Assembly (NCBI GenBank): GCA_030248135.1
Contig: JASANC010002702.1
Location: forward strand, 1-64,000
Direction: 5' to 3'
From: Theristus sp. LFF4_11
Taxonomy: Eukaryota > Nematoda > Chromadorea > Monhysterida > Xyalidae
Length of the DNA stretch: 64,000 nt
In this document: one piece after another, positions 60,101 to 64,000 of the stretch
Position numbering within the stretch: the stretch's first letter is position 1
Layout: each line of letters begins with the position of its first letter
Notes under the pieces: generated by a model
What the model was told of the DNA's origin: nothing
The model's database searches: none
What the model saw: the letters and a program-made list of their open reading frames with translations, nothing else
Position numbers and translations under genes: made by a program

Positions 60101-61894
60101 TTTACAATATCTGCGGCGTCTAGACGCCGGCCACAAAGGGCACATTGTCGTCATGTCAAGAGAGCACGCGCGAACATAACACGACCGACGAAAAAAACGG
60201 CTGCTATAGCGGTGAAAAAAAACAGCCAAAATTCAAAATTCAGCAGCATAAAATGTACAAAAGGAACACGCAAAGATTACAGAAGTTTCACGATTGTTGC
60301 AAACACAACAAAACAACTGATAAAACATTGGTGGCGGCAGAGATGCTGATTACAGATGTTTTTTTAAGTTTATAAAAGTTTGGCGCCTGTTGTAAAACCG
60401 AAAAAAGCGGCCAGTGCAGAAAAAATGGGTCACCAACGAAACTTTCAAAAAAAGGCGAACATTTTTTGGTTCCTTGCTGATAGCGCCTACATAATAAGAC
60501 GCTGACGAGACAACTGCGGTTGATTTCGAATAATTCTACCGTCCTTTCAATAAGTAAACAGTCTTCAGGTAACAAACACACACAACTGGACATGAAGTTT
60601 AAAAAAAATATGGAAGATTCAAAGTCAAAAACAAAGTTACTTTTACTGACCTTTTCAAGTTCGAGGAGATGGAATCGGAGCACTTGTATTGCCTGCACCA
60701 TCTGAAAAATTAAAAAAAAGATGTTTACCGGGTTTAAAACCTCATAATTTTTTTCATTACTATCTTACTTTCTAAAAAATTGAATACAGTGCACTTTCTG
60801 ACACGTCGGTTTTCATGTGTGCCAGTGTGTTTGTGTTGCGTGCCATTGTGAAAATCTGCTCAAGTCGTTTCAGAAATCACTAACTTCGTTTTTTCAATTT
60901 ACATACACTGAACCCCTATTCCACTGCATTCCATCACAGAGTGACAAAAAACTAAAAGTTCAACTTCATTATCATGCGATAATTGAGCATTTACGCGCAT
61001 TTTTTGTTACTGTCTCACATGCGTTTTCGGAGGCGGAAAAACATTTTTTATTATCGCGTGTCGTCATCGGCCAGCATTTCCAGGAAGTGCCCTTTGGCAC
61101 AAAAGTAAAAAAAATACACTCATACTTCCCCCAGCGATGCTTAATGTAATTTATACGCCGTTATCAACACAAACATATCAAGAGTAACGTACCCCCCTCC
61201 CTATATCTTATATGTGATCATGGAACGATGCGATAGGCATCACGAATAACATACACATACGATCTCAAACCAAACCGATCGTATATACCAATAATAATCA
61301 TTATCTGTATCAGCAAGCACATACGGCAAGCGGGAGCAACAGCGGCCGGAGAGAAAGAACTGCATTTTTGGCGCCACGCTATGTACGGCACAAATGTACG
61401 CTATACATACATGCAAAAACCAGGCTCTTTCCACCGTGTGTTCCCTGCTGCCGTTCCAATTGCTCGCCGTAGGCAAATAATGAACTCATGCATTAAAACT
61501 CACTCGATCGAAAACTAACACAGGTATATAGGCGAAAGCATTGATCATAATTTTTTGATATGCCCATCGAGATACTATAATATACTCCAACTCGAACATA
61601 ATATGCAACATGTGTCATGTATGTATGTTTATTATAATTATCTTATTTATTATGTACCTGCCGGCAATAGATTCCTGATGTCGATTATTGAGTCATAAAA
61701 TGTTGCCTCCACATCCAGCTGCCCCCCACTTATTTACTGATTAGCGTGCGATTAATTGACAGTTTTTTTTAGTTTGAAATTTAAAACATTTTTTAACGAA
61801 GAAGTTAAAAAACAGAATATAAGAAAACAAAGTTTATGCATACCAATGCGTCCAGCTCTGGATTCGGCACATAGTACGGCTTTTCGGCTCGGAT
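29947..61894 (-). CDS. unc-62: Meis/homothorax-class TALE homeobox transcription factor, unc-62 orthologue (5' part outside window)
   Basis: This is the whole gene span within the window; the separate exon entries give splice sites. Meis proteins are nuclear DNA-binding cofactors that pair with PBC-class (Pbx/Exd/CEH-20) and Hox proteins through an N-terminal Meis/PKNOX domain and bind DNA through a three-amino-acid-loop-extension homeodomain. Exons seen, in transcription order: 61894-61844, 60701-60651, 57028-56926, 56614-56340, 49686-49152, then 43866-43715 or 41227-41067, 37126-37050, 31103-30970, 30556-30376, 30121-29947. All junctions are GT-AG and all phases agree, giving 577 residues with the canonical homeodomain exon or 580 with the divergent one. 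The Meis-A half of the N-terminal domain and the start codon are missing and should lie beyond 64,000. Introns run from 254 to about 6,650 nt. Assignment to Meis rather than Prep rests on the [10 protein letters not shown] tail after the homeodomain and the [13 protein letters not shown] motif. The nematode unc-62 assignment rests on the second homeodomain exon. Confidence 0.93.
30376..30556 (-). CDS. unc-62: unc-62 exon, Ala-rich C-terminal region
   Basis: The exon follows an acceptor CACACACAG and accepts phase 1. It encodes about 60 residues rich in Ala, Tyr, His and Gln ([12 protein letters not shown]..., ...[13 protein letters not shown]). The donor is GG|GTCAGT in phase 2, which joins to the last exon to make a Gly codon. 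Meis C-termini are often Ala/Gln-rich and act in transcriptional activation. The assignment rests on splice signals, phase continuity, GC content and composition, not on a recognised motif. Confidence 0.84.
30681..30707 (+). repeat. AATAAA plus (ACTG)n tail in an unc-62 intron
   Basis: AATAAA runs straight into five ACTG units. Similar AATAAA-plus-microsatellite junctions occur at about 12450 (inverse), 22660 (inverse), 31168 (inverse), 58868 and 62643. They look like 3' ends of retroposons. Confidence 0.5.
30970..31103 (-). CDS. unc-62: unc-62 exon, homeodomain helix 3 and MIDQ tail
   Basis: This exon starts by completing the split Trp codon and gives [20 protein letters not shown] then [28 protein letters not shown] is the DNA-recognition helix with the Ile typical of TALE position 50, and [10 protein letters not shown] marks Meis rather than Prep. 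The basic KNRRRK patch that follows resembles the corresponding C. elegans region and may help nuclear localisation. The acceptor is TTTCCAG and the donor is CCCG|GTATGC, phase 1. Confidence 0.96.
31104..37049 (-). other. unc-62: unc-62 intron splitting homeodomain helix 3 (about 5.9 kb)
   Basis: The intron interrupts the Trp codon of WFINARRR. Overlapping open frames at 32-33 kb and 34.5-35.1 kb lack family motifs and codon structure. Simple repeats only: TTTCG at 31321-31340, ATTC near 31173, AACC near 32970 and TATACATA near 35590. No RNA gene recognised. Confidence 0.6.
37050..37126 (-). CDS. unc-62: unc-62 exon, homeodomain TALE loop and helix 2
   Basis: This exon encodes [17 protein letters not shown] then LTILQVNNW. 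The PYP residues form the three-residue loop extension that defines TALE homeodomains. They are followed by helix 2 and the start of recognition helix 3. The acceptor TTTTTTCAG precedes 37126 in phase 0; the donor splits the Trp codon (TG|GTGCGT). The exon is shared by both homeodomain forms. Its sequence is very close to vertebrate and fly Meis. Confidence 0.97.
37127..41066 (-). other. unc-62: unc-62 intron after the alternative homeodomain exons (about 3.9 kb)
   Basis: AT-rich sequence without recognisable genes. It separates the divergent homeodomain exon from the shared helix 2 exon. Confidence 0.6.
41067..41227 (-). CDS. unc-62: unc-62 alternative homeodomain exon, divergent form (7b-like)
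   Basis: This exon encodes a Gly/Ser/Asp-rich lead, then [20 protein letters not shown] and LFQNLT. It replaces the arm and helix 1 of the homeodomain while keeping the RAWLFQ.LT end. The version with [13 protein letters not shown] is, from memory, the second homeodomain type of C. elegans UNC-62 (exon 7b). The acceptor CACACACAG precedes 41227 (phase 1 in) and the donor ACC|GTGAGT follows 41067 (phase 0 out), identical in phase to the canonical exon. Its length is 161 nt. The donor is closer to consensus than that of the canonical exon. Changes in the arm and helix 1 should alter minor-groove contacts and partner use; that is inference. Confidence 0.94.
41228..43714 (-). other. unc-62: unc-62 interval between alternative homeodomain exons (about 2.5 kb)
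   Basis: It contains the palindromic GTCAC element. The 2.5-kb distance rules out simple steric exclusion between the two exons. Confidence 0.65.
41376..41745. repeat. palindromic GTCAC simple-repeat element between the alternative homeodomain exons
   Basis: (GTCAC)n at 41380-41448 is opposed by (GTGAC)n at 41674-41693. The flanks (GAGGCCAATTCATGC versus GCACGAATTGGCCTTC) are also inverted. The spacer carries CATTCATGAACTTC and GAAGTTCCATGAATG, another inverted pair. The whole can fold as one hairpin in the intron about 150 nt upstream of the divergent exon. Confidence 0.7.
43715..43866 (-). CDS. unc-62: unc-62 alternative homeodomain exon, canonical form (7a-like)
   Basis: This exon encodes an acidic stretch ([16 protein letters not shown]), then [18 protein letters not shown] and RAWLFQHLT: the N-terminal arm and helix 1 of a typical Meis TALE homeodomain. 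The acceptor AATGTCAG precedes 43866 and takes phase 1; the donor ACG|GTATAA after 43715 leaves phase 0. At 152 nt it is not a multiple of three. It can only splice from the exon at 49152 directly to the exon at 37126, not to the other alternative exon. A (GT)n tract on the plus strand (CA repeat in the pre-mRNA) lies 35-73 nt upstream of its acceptor. Confidence 0.95.
43901..43939 (-). repeat. CA-repeat tract near the 3' splice site of the canonical homeodomain exon
   Basis: (GT)n followed by GTGGT repeats on the plus strand is a CA/ACC-rich tract in the pre-mRNA, 35-73 nt before the acceptor at 43866. CA repeats near splice sites are bound by hnRNP L-type regulators in animals. A role here is inference. 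Confidence 0.7.
43947..44082. mobile_element. small inverted-repeat element, CCTGGTCTGAAGAC termini, copy 1
   Basis: ACTCCTGGTCTGCAGAC at 43947-43963 is matched by the inverse GTCTTCAGACCAGGACTT at 44064-44081. It lies about 80 nt upstream of the acceptor of the canonical homeodomain exon, at the opposite end of the same intron as copy 2. Confidence 0.6.
46618..46658. repeat. alternating purine-pyrimidine CG/CA tract
   Basis: GCGCGCGCACACACACACGC then GCGCGCGC is an uninterrupted alternating tract. It lies in the unc-62 intron between 43867 and 49151. No gene was seen around it. Confidence 0.7.
48949..49119. mobile_element. small inverted-repeat element, CCTGGTCTGAAGAC termini, copy 2
   Basis: ACTCCTGGTCTGAAGAC at 48950-48966 is matched by the inverse GTCTTCAGACAAGGACTTT at 49101-49119. 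It lies about 30 nt inside the intron after the unc-62 exon donor at 49151. The interior differs from copy 1. Confidence 0.6.
49152..49686 (-). CDS. unc-62: unc-62 exon, long Ser/Asn/His/Gln-rich linker
   Basis: This 535-nt exon starts [17 protein letters not shown] after an acceptor CTCGCAG and ends SISDA plus one base before the donor G|GTTGGT (phase 1). It encodes about 178 residues with Asn/Thr/Ser runs, a run of eight His residues (a GGTGAT-type repeat on the plus strand near 49258-49282) and six Gln residues. The segment lies in an expected place between the Meis domain and the homeodomain and probably forms a disordered activation or interaction region. Its phase (0 in, 1 out) is required by both neighbours. 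Small inverted-repeat elements sit about 30 nt beyond its donor and about 65 nt before its acceptor. An internal Met near its start could serve an alternative promoter, but nothing here shows that. Confidence 0.78.
49750..49963. mobile_element. short dispersed MITE, TTATTATCTTTT termini, copy 2 (unc-62 intron)
   Basis: This is the same family as 10320-10497, about 214 bp. It begins about 65 nt upstream of the acceptor of the unc-62 exon at 49686, so it is part of the terminal intron sequence that includes or borders the branch-point region. Confidence 0.75.
56119..56312 (+). mobile_element. tRNA-derived SINE, full length
   Basis: The head is tRNA-like: CCCTCG pairs with CGAGGG at the acceptor ends, with an A-box-like TGGCGGTAGCGCGTTAGA and a B-box-like GGGATCGAGCC. 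The body (ATGGGCACCCTACTCAATGG) is shared with the copy at 21532, and the 3' end is an (AAC)n tail. It lies about 27 nt from the donor of the unc-62 exon at 56340, in antisense. Confidence 0.85.
56340..56614 (-). CDS. unc-62: unc-62 exon, low-complexity linker after the Meis domain
   Basis: This exon encodes 92 residues of a Met/Gly/Ala/His/Pro-rich linker ([11 protein letters not shown]... to ...GSTSTMLQ). The acceptor CACTTTCAG precedes 56614 and accepts phase 1, making a Glu codon with the previous exon. The donor is CAG|GTGCGC after 56340, phase 0. The intron before it is only 311 nt. Linkers of this composition are usual between the Meis domain and the homeodomain but diverge too fast to recognise by sequence. 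The assignment rests on position, phase, splice signals and marked local GC richness. Confidence 0.82.
56926..57028 (-). CDS. unc-62: unc-62 exon, end of Meis/PKNOX domain
   Basis: This exon encodes [19 protein letters not shown] followed by [10 protein letters not shown] and a short serine run. It is the most diagnostic Meis segment: the Cys/Phe-rich helix followed by KGKMPxDLVxDER. The acceptor TTTTTCAG precedes 57028 (phase 0). The donor G|GTAATA follows 56926 and leaves phase 1. Reading on into the intron gives unrelated sequence, which supports the donor. Confidence 0.94.
57029..60650 (-). other. unc-62: unc-62 intron within the Meis domain (about 3.6 kb)
   Basis: No recognisable gene. 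It contains a GTT/GAT simple repeat near 57943-57965 and an AATAAA-plus-CCAT tail near 58868. Confidence 0.55.
60651..60701 (-). CDS. unc-62: unc-62 exon, conserved [15 protein letters not shown] helix
   Basis: This is another 51-nt exon of 17 residues, [17 protein letters not shown]. It is the nearly invariant helix of the second half (Meis-B) of the Meis/PKNOX domain that contacts PBC-class partners. The acceptor (poly-T tract then CAG) lies before 60701 and the donor GTCAGT after 60651. Both sides are phase 0, so it joins exactly to the exons at 61844 and 57028. The methionine codon at its start is internal, not a translation start. Confidence 0.92.
60702..61843 (-). other. unc-62: unc-62 intron between the two 51-nt Meis-domain exons (1,142 nt)
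   Basis: A phase-0 intron between the exons ending at 61844 and starting at 60701. No gene, repeat or RNA element was recognised in it. Confidence 0.6.
61844..61894 (-). CDS. unc-62: unc-62 exon, middle of Meis/PKNOX N-terminal domain
   Basis: This 51-nt exon encodes 17 residues ([17 protein letters not shown]). It is the linker between the two helical halves of the Meis N-terminal domain and matches the conserved IRAEKP..PELD segment of Meis/Hth. The acceptor is TTGCAG before 61894 and the donor is GTATGC after 61844, phase 0 on both sides. It is the most 5' exon that I can support in this window. The upstream partner (the KCELAT segment of the Meis-A half) was searched for on the minus strand up to 64,000 and not seen. 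Confidence 0.9.
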
Positions 61895-64000
61895 CTGCAA
61901 GAAAAAAATGGCATTTTTTGTAAATGTTTAGAAATTGAAAGTTCAGTGTGGAAAACATCTTGTCCCCTTTTGCGTTCACTGTTCAGTAATGCTACGGTGC
62001 ACCAGATATTAACTCTGTCGTTCTGTTCGGCATGAGTTTTGAATAATTCATTGGAGTTCTTGACGGCATTAAAACAATGAAAATATAAAGTAATGCTGTC
62101 AAACAGCCGTTACACAGTCATTCTCTCGAGACCATCATACACCGATGGAGAAGAAGAACAAACAACAACAAAAAAACACATTTCAACACACACACGCAGG
62201 CTCAAAGTCTTTCGTCGCGTTCAGACAGTTTGGAGTCGGCCATCTATCACTCATCACCATAACAAACGAATTGCAACAAACTAATACACGTAACTGGAAA
62301 TAATATTAACGACAATCACATTTCAGTGAACAAAAACCACAATAAATCACACACAAACGAACATATCGTATTCTACGAGCCCACGAAGATTTATGTATGA
62401 CATATTAACGGTACACTATAAATGATGACATGTACCGAGAATACGGCAGCATACATGACATCAACAATCGTTTATTGTCACACAAAAAAACACCAGTCAT
62501 TCCGTCCAGTCATTCCACACGCATTTTCTTTGCTGTTGTTGTTCCATATTTTTCATACGCTGTCACTTGTTTGCGTCAAGATTGTCAGAATGAGCCTTTC
62601 AAAAACGTTTGTCACTACCAGCGTGTGCGTTCCCCAATTGAAATAAATAATGAATGATGAATGAATGAAACATTTGAATAACATGCGACTAAAAACGAAT
62701 GATGTGAAGTCAACTGTCACACTGTCGGCGTCCCTTTAGTGCGCATGTGCGTGCATGGACGTGTGTGGAGTGCGTGTGTACTAACTGTACATGATGTATA
62801 CGGCAGCGGGCAGCATAAATTTCACTACCGTTAAACAGTAAAAACTGATTTATAATATCAAATGGAACAGTGGTATCAACACCGCTGTTATTGTCAGGAA
62901 CGTTTGATAGTTTTGTCGTCTCCCGCACATAACATGTCTTTTGGTCGATTTACGATTTCGGCACGCGTATTTCGACACATAACTAATGATCTGTTATTGA
63001 ACATAAATACCAGTCTCATTTCACCCTATCATATATGCACGGCAAAGACAGACGCACATCTTAAAACTGTCTAACGAACGATTTAATCAGTTAGTATAGG
63101 CCTGCAAAACGTAAACGTTCTTATTTGTGAAAATGGTCACAGCATACACTGACAGTAACTGATGAACACGTTTAAAAAAACGTTCAAACTGCAACCTACC
63201 AATTAGGTTTTCCAGTATTTATTCACATTTCTCACTGCCGCTGCACCCACTGCAGTAAACACTTGTTGTTTGTCAACTCTTGATTGTACACTACGCATGA
63301 AGCAACCAGCACCATGTTTAACTTTATTTTACGTTAAATAAAGACGAAGGACGTGGATAAAGGGTGAAACGCTGATTGAAGACAATCTTACAGTCGAAAT
63401 CCGGTTCACAAGCTTTCTTCTGTTCACGTTGTGTCAATGGAACTACATAAGACTAAGACTAAATCATATCAGTTCCCCACGACAGTTTCAGTGATGAGTT
63501 GTCGCCACCACGGTGAACATAGCAAACAATTGAACAACACACACAGAGACCAGACAGCAAACAGCAACTCTGTATTGAATAGCTGTTATATTGATAGGTT
63601 GGCCAGACAAAAGATGCGTGCGTACATGCATTATATGCATGATGTACATGTACATGTGCTTGTATTCATGCAGCGCAACAAGCAAACTTTTTCACATGCA
63701 TATTCTATGAAGTCGACCATACAAGCACCCGGTCCCGAGCAATGGACGATCATTGACAAAAAAACACACACGCACACAAATTCATAATGTGTTGTGTGTG
63801 CGTGACCGAAAGCAATAGAGAGAGTGTAGCGGAGAAAAAAACGGCAAATGCACAACATATCATGGAAAACTTTTCGTGCGCGTATCATAATATCACAAGT
63901 GAAAACAGCACCGCGCATCGTATGTTTCGTTTTGAAATCGAAGAGTGAAAACTAGTTCTGCTTTCTGTCTAACAACTTTTGCACCATGCATATGTGTAGC
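61895..64000 (-). other. unc-62: unc-62 intron, 5' end beyond window
   Basis: No exon of the Meis-A half was found up to the window edge. An AATAAA-plus-ATGA tail lies near 62643. Otherwise nothing was recognised. Confidence 0.55.

Overview
This is eukaryotic DNA, most likely from a nematode. The minus strand carries a multi-exon TALE homeobox gene of the Meis/homothorax class. It has a second, divergent homeodomain exon of the kind known from Caenorhabditis elegans unc-62. The genome context is repeat-rich: spliced genes with kilobase introns, many non-autonomous transposons, AT-rich spacers and long C/G homopolymer runs. Nothing bacterial was seen. The nematode assignment rests on the homeodomain exon pair and on the peptide just after the homeodomain, and is an inference.

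Layout. Positions 1-17,788 hold no protein gene that I can support. They are a mosaic of tandem repeats (about 150, 170 and 255 bp periods), foldback elements and MITEs. Many have exact target-site duplications (TSDs): 8-bp TSDs (hAT-like) at 10,554 and 15,663; TA TSDs (Tc1/mariner-like) at 10,069, 11,009 and 14,897; and a miniature LTR retrotransposon at 6,036-7,179 inside one arm of a large foldback. That LTR element carries a 50-nt tRNA-Arg(UCU)-complementary primer site and a 5'-truncated SGNH-hydrolase-like fragment.

Positions 17,789-24,963 (+) form a four-exon gene for a secreted protein of about 513 residues. It has a signal peptide, a GGxA/GGHAxGG glycine-rich block and 27 copies of a decapeptide (consensus QGQFPNVGQQ). 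All three introns have matching phases. Its first two introns contain paired hAT-like MITEs and a self-nested MITE. From 24,964 to 29,946 there is no convincing gene, but there is a nested foldback with a mariner-type insertion at its exact centre (26,954-28,084).

Positions 29,947-61,894 (-) contain ten consecutive constitutive or alternative exon positions of the unc-62/Meis orthologue. They run from the second half of the Meis/PKNOX N-terminal domain to the stop codon; the 5' exons lie beyond 64,000. Two alternative homeodomain exons (43,715-43,866 canonical; 41,067-41,227 divergent) share entry phase 1 and exit phase 0. Their lengths (152 and 161 nt) mean that exactly one can be used in frame. 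The intron leading to the canonical exon has related small inverted-repeat elements at both ends, a CA repeat near its 3' splice site, and a palindromic GTCAC array in the intron between the alternatives. These are candidates for splice control. The two genes have no obvious functional link. The shared story is how strongly mobile elements have shaped the introns and spacers.
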